From positions 558,217 through 622,216 of the forward strand of contig MNCI01022655.1 in NCBI GenBank assembly GCA_015680685.1: a DNA stretch of 64,000 bases, read 5' to 3'. This document shows positions 11,601-26,600 of this stretch, one piece after another. The notes beneath the pieces were generated by a model. It saw only the letters and a list, made by a program, of their open reading frames with translations. It ran no database searches and was not told the DNA's origin. The position numbers were made by a program, and so were the translations under genes. The number at the start of each line of letters is the position of its first letter. The stretch's first letter is position 1. The stretch comes from Gnetum montanum (taxonomy: Eukaryota > Streptophyta > Gnetopsida > Gnetales > Gnetaceae).

Positions 11601-14600
11601 ACAAAGATGGAGGGAAAAAGTTTAGGGTTTAGACGTCAATAAGTAACACATTTAGGTAAAGCATTTGGTGCCTGTGCTGTGAATGCTACTAATCTTGCTA
11701 TTGCTGTCACTTTTGCATCGATGTGTTGTCAATGCTGTCGTTGCCTCTTTTGCATCATTATGTTGTGAACGCTGCTAATCCTACAATTGCTGCCACTTCT
11801 GCATCGCTCTCCACGGCCGTTGCTACTGCTTCTACATGGAATCCTTGTCCATATCCAGTCAACTCTCAACTCTGTGTGGTAAGTCTATGCTTCTGCAACA
11901 AGCAGTCCTCCTACCTCTTGAAAATGGGCTAAACCATGGATTCAGAGAGCATTTCTGTACATTATCTCTGCATTGGTCTTTCTTTATTCAGATTCTTTTC
12001 TTTGAGTCACAGTTTCTTATTATAGTAAAGTTCAATTTGCAATTCATATTCTGCAAAATAGGGTCTCAATTTTAAAGTTCATCTCTTCAAAGTTAATACA
12101 GTAAGCTTGTCATTGGCGTTTTCCTATTCCCATTTCAATGGGGGCAGAAAATCCTTCTATTCATAGATTTAATCTCAAATCTTGTCGTATGCTTATTTAT
12201 CTATATGAAAGAGCAGCACCCTATGTTGCCATAAATGCAACGGATTCATAACGTTTCACATTTTTCGTTGTGGAAATGGGATCCCGTTTCAAAATGTTGT
12301 TTCTCATGAACATTAACCGTCTCTTGGTAGGTGAAACATTTTGGGGCAAACTAAAATTTTTTTTACACATTTCATTACAATTTTGACATGTTTCATTTCC
12401 TTTGATTTTATTTTTTGATTTTATTCTCAACAACTACATCTATCACGAACTAAATGCGGGTCTATCATGAGTTAAATGTAGATCTACAACAGTAAAGATG
12501 GAAGGAAAAAATTCAGGGTCTAGACATCAATAAGTAAAACATTTAGGTAAAGCATATTGTGCCTCTGCTGTGAATGCTACTAATCTTGTTGTTGCTGCCG
12601 CTTTTGCATCGCTGTGCTATGAACGTTGTTGCTGCCTCTTTTGCATAACTGTGTTGTGAATGTTGCTAATCTTGGAATTGCTGCCACATCTGCATCGCTT
12701 TCCATGGTCGTTGCTGCTACTTCTGCATTACATCCCTATCCATAACCAGTCAACTCTGTGTGGTAACTCTCTGCTTCTACAATAAGTAGTCCTCCTCCCT
12801 CTTCAAAATGGGCTAAACCATGGATTCAGAGACCATTTTTGTACATGATCTCTTCATTGGTCTTTCTTCATTCAGATTCTTTTCTTTGAGTCAGAGTTTC
12901 TTATTACAGTAAAGTTCAATATGCAATTCATATTCTGTAAAATAGGGTCTCAATTTTAAAGTTCATCACTTCAAAGTTAATATAGTAAGCTTGTCTTTGG
13001 CTTTTTCCTATTTCGATTTCAATGGGGGCATCAAATCCTTCTATTCATAGATTTAATCTCAGATCTTGCCTTATGTTTATTTATCTATATAAAAGAGTGG
13101 CACCCTATGTTGCCAGAAATGCAATGGATTCATAATGTTTCATGTTTTTCGTTGCGGAAACATCATCCTGTTTCAAAATTCCGTTTCTTATGAACAATAA
13201 CCATCACTTGGTAGGCAAAACGTTTCGGAAGAGAATGAAACATTTTTGACATATTTCATTACGTTTTTAACAAGTTTCATTTCCTTTGATCCTATTTTTT
13301 TATTTTATTCTCAACAACTGCATCTGTTAGGAACTAAATGCAAGTCAGGTCAACAACTGCATATGTCACAAACTAAATGCAGGTCTGTCATGAGTTAAAT
13401 GTAGATCTGCAATGACAAAGATGGAGGGAAAAAATTTAAGGTTTAAACATCAATAAGTAACACATTTAGGTAAAGTATTTGGTGCCTATGCTGTGAACGC
13501 TGCTAATCTTGTTATTGCTACCACTTTTGCATCGTTGTGTTGTGAACGCTATTGCTACCACTTTTGCATCGTTGTGCTATGAACGCTGCTAATCCTGCTA
13601 TTGTTGCCACTTCCACATCACTGTCCACAGCCGTTGCTGCTACTTCTGCATCGCATACCTATCCATAACCAGTCAACTCTGTGTGGTAAGTCTCTGCTTC
13701 TTCAACAAGCAGTCCTCCTCCCTGTTCAAAATGGTCTAAATTGTGGATACAGAGACCATTTTTGTACATTATCTCTTCATTGGTCTTTCTTCATTCAGAT
13801 TCTTTCATTTGAGTCAAAGTTTCTTATTACAGTAAAGTTCAATCTACAATTCATATTCTATAAAATAGGGTCTTATTTTTAAAGTTCATCTCTTCAAAGT
13901 TAATATAGTAAGCTTATCTTTTGCGTTTCCTATTCCCATTTCAATGGGGGCAGGACATCCTTCTATTCAAAGATTTAATCTTGGATCTTGCATTATGCTT
14001 ATTTATCTATATGAAAGAGCGGCACCCTATGTTGCCAGAAACGTAATGGATTCATAACGTTTCACGTTTTTCGTTGCGAAAATAGGATCCATTTCAAAAT
14101 GCTATTTCTCATGAACAGTAACCATCACTTGGTAGGAGAAATGTTTCAGGGTAGACTGAAATATTTTTGATAGGTTTCATTATGTTTTTGACAGGTTTCA
14201 TTTCCTTTGATTTTATTCTCAACAACTGCATCTATCACGAACTAAATGTAGGTTTGTCATGAGTTAAATGTAGATCTGCAATGACAATGATGGAGGGAAA
14301 AAATTTAGGGTTTAAACATAAATAAGTAACACATTTAGGTAAAGAATTTGGTGCCTGTGCTGTGAACGCTGCTAATCTTGCTGTGTCTACTGCTTTTGCA
14401 TTGCTATGCTATGAACGTTGTTGCTGCCACTTTTGCATCATTGTGCTGTGAACGCTGCTAATCCTACAATTTTTGCCACTTCTACATCATTCCCCATGGC
14501 TGTTGCTGCTGCTTCTGCATTGCATTCCTATCCATAACCAGTCAACTCTATGTGGTAAGTCTCTGCTTCTTCAACAAGTAGTCCTCCTCCCTCTTCAAAA

Positions 14601-17600
14601 TGGGCTAAACCATGGATTTAGAGACCATTTCTATACATTATATCTTCATTGGTCTTTCTTCATTCAGATTCTTTTCTTTGAGTCAGAGTTTCTTATTACA
14701 GTAAAGTTCAATCTACAATTCATATTCTGTAAAATAGGGTCTCATTTTTAAAGTTCATCTCTTCAAAGTTAATATAGTAAGCTTGTCTTTGGCGTTTCCC
14801 TATTCCCTTTTCAATGGGGGCAGCAAATCCTTCTATTCATAGATTTAATCTCAGATCTTGTTGTATGCTTATTTATCTATATGAAAGAGCAGCACCCTAT
14901 GTTGCCATAAATGCAACGGATTCATAACGTTTCACGTTTTTCGTTGCGGAAATGGGATCCCGTTTCAAAATGTTGTTTCTCATGAACATTAACCATCTCC
15001 TGGTGGGTGAAACGTTTTGGGGCAGACTAAAATGTTTTTTACACATTTCATTATAATTTTGACACGTTTCATTTCCTTTGGTTTTATTTTTTGATTTTAT
15101 TCTCAACAACTGCATCTGTCACGAACTAAATGCAGGTCTATCATGAGTTAAATGTAGATCTACAATAGTAAAGATGAAAGGAAAAAATTCTGGGTCTAGA
15201 CATCAATAAGTAACACATTTAGGTAAAGCATTTTGTGCCTATACTGTGAACATTGCTAATCTTGCTATTGTTGCCGCTTTTGCATCTTTGTGCTATGAAC
15301 GTTGTTGCTGCCTCTTTTGCATCACTATGTTGTAAATATTGCTGATCTTGGAATTGCTGCCACATCTGCATCGCTCTCCATGGTCATTGCTGCTACTTCT
15401 ACATCGCATTCCTATCCATAACCAGTCAACTCTGTGTGGTAACTCTCTACTTCTGTAACAAGTAGTCCTCCTCCCTCTTCAAAATGGGCTAAACCATGGA
15501 TTCAAAGACCATTCTTGTACATTATCTCTTCATTGGTCTTTCTTCATTCAGATTCTTTTCTTTGAGTCAGAGTTTCTTATTACAGTAAAGTTCAATATGT
15601 AATTCATATTCTGTAAAATAGGGTCTCAATTTTAAAGTTCATCACTTCAAAGTTAATATAGTAAGCTTGTCTTTGGCTTTTTCCTATTTCCATTTCAATG
15701 GGGGCATCAAATCCTTCTATTCATAGATTTAATCTCAGATCTTGCCTTATGCTTATTTATCTATATAAAAGAGCGGCACCCTATGTTTCCAGAAATGCAA
15801 TGGATTCATAATGTTTCACGTTTTTTGTTGCGGAAACGGCATCCTGTTTCAAAATTCCGTTTCTTATGAACAATAACCATCACTTGGTAGGCGAAATGTT
15901 TCAGGACAGAATGAAACGTTTTTGACATATTTCATTACATTTTTGACAGGTTTCATTTCCTTTGATTCTATTTTTTGATTTTATTCTCAACAACTGCATC
16001 TTTCACGAACTAAATGCAGGTCAGGTCAACAACTGCATCTGTCACAAACTAAATGCAGGTCTATCATGAGTTAAATGTAGATTTGCAATGACAGAGATGG
16101 AGGGAAAAAATTTAGGGTTTAAACATCAATAAGTAACACATTTAGGTAAAGTATTTGGTGCCTGTGCTGTGAACACTGCTAATCTTGCTATTGCTACCAC
16201 TTTTGCATCGTTGTGCTGTGAACGCTATTACTGTCGTTTTTGCATCATTGTGCTGTGAACGCTGCTAATCCTGCAATTGCTACCACTTCCGCATCGCTCT
16301 GCATGGTCTTTGCTGCTACTTCTGCATCACATCCCTATCCATAACCAGTCAACTCTGTGTGGTAAGTCTCTGCTTCTTCAACAAGCAGTCCTCCTCCCTC
16401 TTCAAAATGGTCTAAATTCGGGATTCAGAGACCATTTTTGTATATTATCTCTTCATTGGTCTTTCTTCATTCAGATTCTTTCATTTAAGTCAGAGTTTCT
16501 TATTACAGTAAAGTTCAATCTATAATTCATATTCTATAAAATAGGGTTTCATTTTTAAAGTTCATCTCTTCAAAGTTAATATAGTAAGCTTGTCTTTTGT
16601 GTTTCCTATTCCCATTTCAATGGGGGCAGCACATCCTTCTATTCAAAGATTTAATCTCATAACTTGCATTATGCTTATTTATCTATATGAAAGAACAACA
16701 CCCTATGTTGCTAGAAATGTAATGGACTCATAACATTTCACATTTTTCGCTGCGGAAACAAGATCCGTTTCAAAATGCTATTTCTCATGAACAGTAACCA
16801 TCACTTGGTAGGCGAAACATTTCAGGGTAGACTGAAACATTTTTGACAGGTTTCATTATGTTTTTGACAGGTTTCATTTCCTTTGATTTTATTTTTTGAG
16901 TTTATTCTCAACAACTGCATCTATCACGAATTAAATGCAGGTATGTCATGAGTGGAATGTAGATCTGCAATGACAACGATGGAGGGAAAAAATTTAGGGT
17001 TTAAACATAAATAAGTAACACATTTAGGTAAAGAATTTGGTGCCTGTGCTATGAACGCTGCTAATCTTGTTGTGTCTACCACTTTTGCATCGTTGTGCTA
17101 TGAACGCTGTTGCAGCCACATTTGCATCGTTGTGCTGTGAACACTGCTAATCCTGCAATTTTTGCCACTTCTACATCGTTTCCCACGACCGTTGCTACTG
17201 CTTCTACATCGCATTCCTATCCATAACTAGTCAACTCTGTGTGGTAAGTCTCTGCTTCTTCAACAAGTAGTCCTCCTCCCTCTTCAAAATGGGCTAAACC
17301 GTGGGTTTAGAGACCATTTCTATACATTATCTCTTCATTGGTCTTTCTTCATTCAAATTCTTATCTTTGAGTCAGAGTTTCTTATTACAGTAAAGTTCAA
17401 TCTGCAATTCATATTCTGTAAAATTGGGTTTCATTTTTAAAGTTCATCTCTTCAAAGTTAATATAGTAAACTTGTCTTTGGCCTTTTCCTATTCCAATAT
17501 CAATGGAGGCAGCAAATCTTTCTATTCATCGATTTAATCTTGGATCTTGCCTTATGCTTATTTATTTATATGAAAGAGCAGCACCCTATGTTGCTAGAAA

Positions 17601-20600
17601 TGCAACGGATTCATAAAGTTTCACATTTTTCGTTGTAGAAACTGGATCCTGTTTCAAAACGTCATTTCTCATGAATAGTAACCATCACTTGGTAGGCGAA
17701 ATGTTTCGGGGCAGACTGAAATGTTTTGGACACGTTTGATCACATTTTTGATACGTTTCATTTCCTTTGATTTTATTCTCGACAACTACATCTGTCACGA
17801 ACTAAATGCAGGTCTGTCACGAGTTAAATACAAATCTGCAATAGCAAAGATGGAGGGAAAAAATTTAGGGTTTTGATGTTAATAAGTAACACATTTAGGT
17901 AAAGCATGTGGTGCCTGTGTTGTGAATGCTGCTAATTTTGCTGTTGCTGCCACTTTTGCATTGCTATGTTGTCAACGTTGTTGCTGTCGCTTTTGCATCG
18001 TTGTGTTGCGAATGCTGCTAATCTTGCAATTGCTGCCACTTATGCATCACTCTCCACAGTCGTTGTTGCTACTTCTGCATCGCATCCGTGTCCATAACCA
18101 GTCAACTCTGTGTGGTAAGACTCTGCTTCTGCAACAAGCAGTCCTCCTCCCTCTTCAAAATGGGCTAAACCGTGGATTCAGAGACCATTGTTGTACATTA
18201 TCTCTTTATTGGTCTTTCTTCATTCAGATTCTTTCCTTTGAGTCAGAGTTTCTTATTACAATAAAGTTCAATATGCAATTCATATTCTGTAAAATAGGGT
18301 CTCATTTTTAAAGTTCATCTCTTCAAAGTTAATATAGTAAGCTTGTCTTTGGCCTTTCCCTATTCCCATTTCAATGGGGGCAGAAAATCCTTCTATTCAT
18401 AGATTTAATCTCGGATCTTGCATTATGCTTATTTATCTATATGAAGGAGCGGCACCCTATGTTGCCAGAAACGCAACATATTCATAACGTTTCGCATTTT
18501 TCGTTCTGGAAACGCGATGCCATTTCAAAACGCTGTTTCTCATGAACAATAACCGTCACTTGGTAGGCAAAACGTTTTGGGGTAGACTAAAACGTTTTTT
18601 ACACGTTTCATTACATTTTTGATAGGTTTCATTTCCTTTGATTTTATTTTTTGATTTTATTCTCAACAACTACATCTATCATGAACTAAATGCAGGTCAG
18701 GTCAACAACTGCATTTGTCACGAACTAAATGTAGGTATGTCATGAGTTAAATGCAGATCTACAATGGCAAAGATGGAGGGAAAAAATTTAGGGTTTAGAC
18801 GTCAATAAGTAACACATCTGGGTAAAGCATTTGGTGTCTGCATTGTGAATGCTGCTAATCTTGTTGTTGCTACTACTTTTGCATCCCTGTTCTATGAACG
18901 TTGTTGCTCCTACAATTGCTGCCACTTCTGCATTGTTGTGTTGTGAACACTGTTGCTGCCACTTTTGCATCGCTGTGCTGTGAACACAGCTAATCCTACA
19001 ATTTTTGCCACTTCTGCATCACTCTCCATGGCTGTTGCTATTGCTTCTGCATCGCATCCCTGACCATAAGCAGTCAACTCTCAACTCTGTGTGGTAAGTC
19101 TCTGCTTCTGCAACAAGCAGTCCTCCTTCCTCTTCAAAATCGGCTAAACCGTGGATTCAGAGACCATTTTTGTACATTATCTCTTCATTTGTCTTTCTTC
19201 ATTCAGATTTTTTTCTTTGAGTCAGAGTTTCTTATTATAGTAAAGTTCAATTTGCAATTCATATTCTGTAAAATAGGGTCTCATTTTTAAAGTTCATCTC
19301 TTCAAAGTTACTATAGTAAGCTTGTCTTTGGCCTTTCCCTATTCCCATTTCAATGGGGCCAGAAAATCCTTCTATTCATAGATTTAATCTCAGATCTTGC
19401 CTTATGCTTATTTATCTATATGAAAGAGCGGCACCCTATGTTCCCAGAAACGCAACGGATTCATAAAGTTTCACATTTCTCGTTGCGGAAACGGGATCCT
19501 ATTTCAAAACATCGTTTCTCATGAACAGTAACCATCACTTGGTAGGAGAAATGTTTCAGGGCAGACTGAAATGTTTTTGACACATTTGATTACATTTTTC
19601 ACAGGTTTCATTTCCTTTGATTTTATTTTTTGATTTTATTCTCAACAAATGCATCTATCACAAATTAAATGCAGGTATGTCATGAGTGAAATGTAGATCT
19701 GCAATGACAACGATGGAGGGAAAAAATTTAGGGTTTACACATAAATAAGTAACACATTTAGGTAAAGAATTTGGTGCATGTGCTGTGAACACTGCTAATC
19801 TGGTTGTGTCTACCATTTTTGCATCGCTGTGCTATGAACGCTGTTGCTGCCACTTTTGCATCGTTGTGCTATGAACACTGCTAATCCTGCAATTTTTTCC
19901 ACTTCTTCATCGTTGCCCACGGCCATTGCTGCTGCTTCTACATTGCATTCCTATCCATAACGAGTCAACTCTGTGTGGTAAGTCTCTGCTTCTTCAACAA
20001 GCAGTCCTCCTCCCTCTTCAAAATGGGCTAAACCGTGGGTTCAGAGACCATTTCTATACATTATCTCTTCATTGGTCTTTCTTCATTCAAATTCTTATCT
20101 TTGAGTCAGAGTTTCTTATTACAGTAAAGTTCAATCTGCAATTCATATTCTATAAAATTGGGTCTCATTTTTAAAGTTCATCTCTTCAAAGTTAATATAG
20201 TAAGCTTGTCTTTGGCCTTTCCCTATTCCAATATCAATGGAGGCAGCAAATCTTTCTATTCATAGCTGTAATCTTGGATCTTGCCTTATGCTTATTTATT
20301 TATATCAAAGAGCAGCACCCTATGTTGCCAAAAACGCAATGGATTCATAAAGTTTCACGTTTTTCGTTGCAGAAACGGGATCCTATTTCAAAACATCATT
20401 TCTCATGAATAGTAACCATTACTTGGTAGGCGAAATGTTTTGGGGCAGACTGAAATGTTTTGGACACGTTTGATTACATTTTTGATACGTTTCATTTCCT
20501 TTGATTTTATTTTTTGATTTTATTCTCGACAACTGCATCTGTCACGAACTAAATGTAGGTCTGTCACGAGTTAAATACAAATCTGCAATAGCAAAGATGG

Positions 20601-23600
20601 AGGGAAAAAATTTAGGGTTTAGATATCAATAAGTAACACATTTAGGTAAAGCATTTGGTGCCTGTGTTGTGAACGCCACTAATTTTGTTGTTGCTGCCAC
20701 TTTTGCATTGCTGTGTTGTCAACGTTGCTGCTGTCACTTTTGCATCACTATGTTGTGAATGCTGCTAATCCTGCAATTGCTGCCACTTATGCATCGCTCT
20801 CCACAGTCGTTGCTGCTACTTCTACATCACATCCCTATCCATAACCAGTCAACTCTGTGTGGTAAGACTCTGCTTCTGCAACAAGCAGTCCTCCTCTCTC
20901 TTCAAAATGGGCTAAACGATGGATTCAGAGACCATTGTTGTACATTATCTTTTTATTGGTCTTTCTTCATTCAGATTCTTTCCTTTGAGTCAGCGTTTCT
21001 TATTACAGTAAAGTTCAATCTGCAATTCATATTCTGTAAAATAGGGTCTCATTTTTAAAGTTCATCTCTTCAAAGTTAATATAGTAAGCTTGTCTTTGGC
21101 CTTTCCCTATTCCCATTTCAATGGGGGCAGAAAATCCTTCTATTCATAGATTTAATCTCGGATCTTGCATTATGCTTATTTATCTATATGAAGGAGCGGC
21201 ACCCTATGTTGCCAGAAACGCAACATATTCATAACGTTTCGCATTTTTCGTTCTGAAAACGCGATGCCATTTCAAAACGCTGTTTCTCATGAACAATAAC
21301 CGTCACTTGGTAGGCAAAACGTTTTGGGGTAGACTAAAACGTTTTTTACATGTTTCATTACATTTTTGATAGGTTTCATTTCCTTTGATTTTATTTTTTG
21401 ATTTTATTCTCAACAACTACATCTATCATGAACTAAATGCAGGTCAGGTCAACAACTGCATTTGTCACGAACTAAATGTAGGTCTGTCATGAGTTAAATG
21501 CAGATCTACAATGGCAAAGATGGAGGGAAAAAATTTAGGGTTTAGACATCAATAAGTAACACATTTAGGTAAAGCATTTGGTGCCTGCGCTGTGAACGTT
21601 GCTAATCTTGCTGTTGCTACTACTTTTGCATCCCTGTTCTATGAATGCTGTTGCTCCTACAATTGCTACCACTTCTGCATTGTTGTGTTGTGAACGTTGT
21701 TGCTGCCACTTTTGCATCGTTGTGCTGTGAACGCAGCTAATCCTACAATTGTTGCCACTTTTGCATCACTCTCCCTGGCCATTGCTGCTGCTTCTACATC
21801 GCATCCCTGTCCATAACCAGTCAACTCTCAACTCTGTGTGGTAAGTCTTTGCTTCTGCAACAAACAATCCTCCTCCCTCTTCAAAATCACCTAAACCGTG
21901 GATTCAGAGACCATTTTTGTACATTATCTCTTCATTTGTCTTTCTTCATTCAGATTTTTTTCTTTGAGTCAGAGTTTCTTATTATAGTAAAGTTCAATTT
22001 GCAATTCATATTCTGTAAAATAGGGTCTCATTTTTAAAGTTCATCTCTTCAAAGTTACTATAGTAAACTTGTCTTTGGCCTTTCCCTATTCCCATTTCAA
22101 TGTGGGCAGAAAATCCTTCTATTCATAGATTTAATCTCAAATCTTGCCTTATGCTTATTTATCTATATGAAAGAGCGGCACCCTATGTTCCCAGAAACGC
22201 AACGGATTCATAAATTTTCACATTTTTCGTTGCGGAAATGGGATCCTATTTCAAAACATCGTTTCTCATGAACAGTAACCATCACTTGGTAGGTGAAATG
22301 TTTCTGGGCAGACTGAAACGTTTTTAACACATTTGATTACATTTTTCACAGGTTTCATTTCCTTTCATTTTATTTTTTGATTTTATTCTCAACAACTGCA
22401 TCTATCATGAACTAAATGTAGGTCAGGTCAACAACTGCATCTGTCACGAACTAAATGCAAGTCTGTCATGAGTTAAATGCAAATCTGCAATAGCAAAGAT
22501 GGAGAGAAAAAATTTAGGGTTTATACATTAAGAAATAACACATTTAGGTAAAGCATTTGGTGCCTGTGTTGTGAACACTACTAATCTTGTTGTTGCTGCC
22601 ACTTTTGCATCATTGTGCTGTGAACGCTATTGCTGCCGCTTTTGCACCATTGTGCTATGAACGCTGCTAATCCTACAATTTCTGCCACTTCTGCATCACT
22701 CTCCACGACTGTTGCTGCTGCTTCTGCATCGCATCCCTGTCCATAATTAGTCAACTCTGTGTGGTAAGTCTCTACTTCTACAACAAGCAGTCCTCCTCCT
22801 TCTTCAAAATGGGCTAAATCGTGGATTCAGAGACCATTTTTGTACATTATCTCTTCATTGGTATTTCTTTATTGAGATTCTTTTCTTTGAGTTAGAGTTT
22901 CTTATTACAGTAAATTTCAATCTACAATTCATATTCTATAAAATAGTGTCTCATTTCTAAAGTTCCTCTCTTCAAAGTTAATATAGTAAGCTTGTCTTTG
23001 GCCTTTCCCAATTCCCATTTCAATGGGGGTAGAAAATCCTTCTATTCATAGATTTAATCTCAAATCTTGCCTTATGCTTATTTATCTATATGAAAGAACG
23101 GCACCCTATGTTGCCAGAAACGTAATGGATTCATAACATTTCACGTTTTTCGTTGCGGAAACAAGATCCATTTCAAAATCCTATTTCTCATGAATAGTAA
23201 CCATCACTTGGTAGGCGAAACGTTTCGGTGCAAATTGAAATGTTTTTTACACGTTTCATTATATTTTTCACAAGTTTCATTTCCTTTGATTTTATTTTTT
23301 GATTTTAATCTCCACAACTGCATTTATCACAAACGAAATGTAGGTCTATCATGAGTTAAATGTACATCTGCAATGGCAAAGATGGAGGGAAAAAATTTAG
23401 GGTTTAGAAGTCAATAATTAACACATTTAGGTAAATCATTTGGTGCTTGTGTTGTGAACGCTGCTAATCTTGTTGTTGCTGTCGCTTTTGCATCGCTGTG
23501 CTGTGAACGCTGTTGCTACCTCTTTTGCATCGTTGTGCTGTGAACGCTGCTAATCCTGCAATTGCTGCCACTTCTGCATCGCTCTCCATAGTCGTTGCTG

Positions 23601-26600
23601 CTGCTTCTACATAACATCCCTATCCATAACTAGTCAACTCTCAACTCTGTGTGGTAAGTCTTTGCTTCTGCAACAAGCAGTCCTCCTCCCTCTTCAAAAT
23701 GAGCTAAACCATGGATTCAGAGACCATTGTTGTACATTATCTCTTCATTGGTCTTTCTTCATTCAGATTCTTTCCTTTGAGTTAGAGTTTCTTATTACAG
23801 TAAAGTTCAATCTGCAATTCATATTCTATAAAATAGGGTCTCATTTTTAAAGTTCATCTCTTCAAAGTTAATATAGTAAGCTTGTCTTTGGCCTTTTCTT
23901 ATTCCCATTTCAATGGGGGCAGCAAATCCTTCTATTCATAGATTTAATCTCAGATCTTGCCTTATGCTTATTTATCTATATGAAAGAGCGGCACCCTATG
24001 TTACTAGAAATGCAACGGATTCATAACGTTTCGCATTTTTCGTTGCGGAAACGCAATGCCATTTCAAAACACTGTTTCTCATGAACAGTAACTGTCACTT
24101 GGTAGGCAAAACATTTCAGGGTAGACTAAAACGTTTTTTACACGTTTCATTACGTTTTTGATAGGTTTCATTTCCTTTTATTTTATTTTCAACAACTGCA
24201 TCTATCATGAACTAAATGGAGGTCTGTCATGAGTTAAATGCATATCTGCAATGACAAAGATTGAGGGAAAAATTTAGGGTTTAGATGTCAATAAGTAACA
24301 CATTTAGGTAAAGCATTTGGTGCCTATGTTGTGAACGCTACTTATCTTGCTATTGTTGTCGCTTTTGCATCGCTGTGTTGTCAACGCTATTGCTGCCTCT
24401 TTTGCATTGCTGTGTTGTGAACGCTGCTAATCCTGCAATTGCTGCCACTTCTGCATCGCTCTCCACAGTTGTTGCTACTGCTTCTACATGGAATCCCTAT
24501 CCATAACCAGTCAACTCTCAACTTTGTGTGGTAAGTCTCTGCTTCTTGACCAAGCAGTCCTCCTACCTCTTGAAAATGGGCTAAACCATTGATTCAGAGA
24601 CCATTTTTGTACATTATCTCTTCATTGGTATTTCTTCATTCAGATTCTTTTCTTTGAGTCAGAGTTTCTTATTACAGTAAAGTTCAGTCTGCAATTCATA
24701 TTCTACAAAATAGGGTCTCATTTTTAAAGTTCATCTCTTCAAAGTTAATATAGTAAGCTTGTCTTTGGTGTTTCCCTATTCCCATTTCAATGGGGGCAGC
24801 AAATCCTTCTATTCATAGATTTAATCTTAGATCTTGCCTTATGCTTATTTATCTATATGAAAGAGCAGCACCCTATGTTGCCATAAACGCAACAGATTCA
24901 TAACGTTTCACGTTTTTCATTGTAGAAACGGGATCCCATTTCAAAATGTCGTTTCTCATGAACATTAACCGTCTCTTGGTAGGTGAAACGTTTCGGGGTA
25001 GACTAAAACATTTTTTACACATTTCATTACATTTTTAACATGTTTCATTTTCTTTGATTTTATTTTTTGATTTTATTCTCAACAACTGCATCTGTCACAA
25101 ACTAAATGCGGGTTCTTCATGAGTTAAATGTAGATCTATAACAGCAAAGATGGAAAGAAAAAATTTAGGGTCTAGACATCAATAAGTAACACATTTAGGT
25201 AAAGCATTTTTTGCCTCTGCTGTGAACACTATTAATCTTGCTGTTGCCGCCGCTTTTGCATCGTTGTGCTATGAACGTTGTTGCTGCCTCTTTTGCATTG
25301 CTGTGTTGTGAACGTTGCTAATCCTGGAATTGCTACCACTTCTGCATCGCATCCCTATCCATAACTAGTCAACTCTGTGTGGTAAGTCTCTGCTTCTGCA
25401 ACAAGTAGTCCTCCTCCCTCTTCAAAATGGGCTAAACCATGGATTCAGAGACCATTTTTGTACATTGGTCTTCCTTCATTCAGATTCTTTTCTTTGAGTC
25501 AGAGTTTCTTATTACAGTAAAGTTCAATCTGCAATTCATATTCTGTAAAATAGGGTCTCAATTTTAAAGTCCATCACTTCAAAGTTAATATAGTAAGCTT
25601 GTCTTTGGCTTTTCCCTATTCCCATTTCAATGGGGGCAGCAAATCCTTCTCTTCATAGATTTAATCTTGGATCTTGCCTTATGCTTATTTATCTATATGA
25701 AAGAGCGGCATCGTATGTTGCCAGAAATGCAACGGATTCATAAAGTTTCACATTTTTCGTTCCGGAAATGGGATCCTGTTTCAAAATGTCGTTTCTCATG
25801 AACAATAACCATCACTTGCTAGGCGAAATGTTTTAGGGAAGATTGAAACATTTTTGACACGTTTGATTACATTTTTGATAGGTTTCATTTCCTTTGATTT
25901 TAATTTTTGATTTTATTCTTGACAACTGCATCTATCACGAACTAAATGCAGGTCTGTCATGAGTTAAATGCATATCTTCAATAACAAAGATGGAGGGAAA
26001 AAATTTATGGTTTAGACGTCAATAAGTAACACATTTAGGTAAAGCATTTGGTGCCTGTGTTGTGAACGCCACTAATTTTGCTGTTGCTGCCGCTTTGGCA
26101 TTGCTATGTTGTGAACGTTGTTGCTGCCGCTTTTGCATCGCTGTGTTGTGAACGCTGCTAATCCTGCAATTGCTTCCAATTCTGCATCACTCTCCACAGC
26201 TGTTGCTACTGCTTCTACAACAAGCAGTCCTCCTCCCTCTTCAAAAGGGCTAAACCATGGATTCAGAGACCATTTGTGTACATTATCTCTTCATTGGTCT
26301 TTCTTCATTCAGATTCTTTTCTTTGAGTCAGATTTTCTTATAATAGTAAAGTTCAATCTGAAATTCATATTCTATAAAATAGGATCTCATTTTTAAAGTT
26401 CATCTCTTCAAAGTTAATATAGTAAGTTTGTCTTTGGCATTTCCCTATTCCCATTTCAATGGGGGCAGCAAATCCTTCTATTCATATATTTAATCTTAGA
26501 TCTTCCCTTGTGCTTATTTATCTATATGAAAGAGCGGCACCCTATCTTGCTAGAAATCCAAAGGATTCATAATGTTTTGTATTTTTCATTGCGGAAACGG

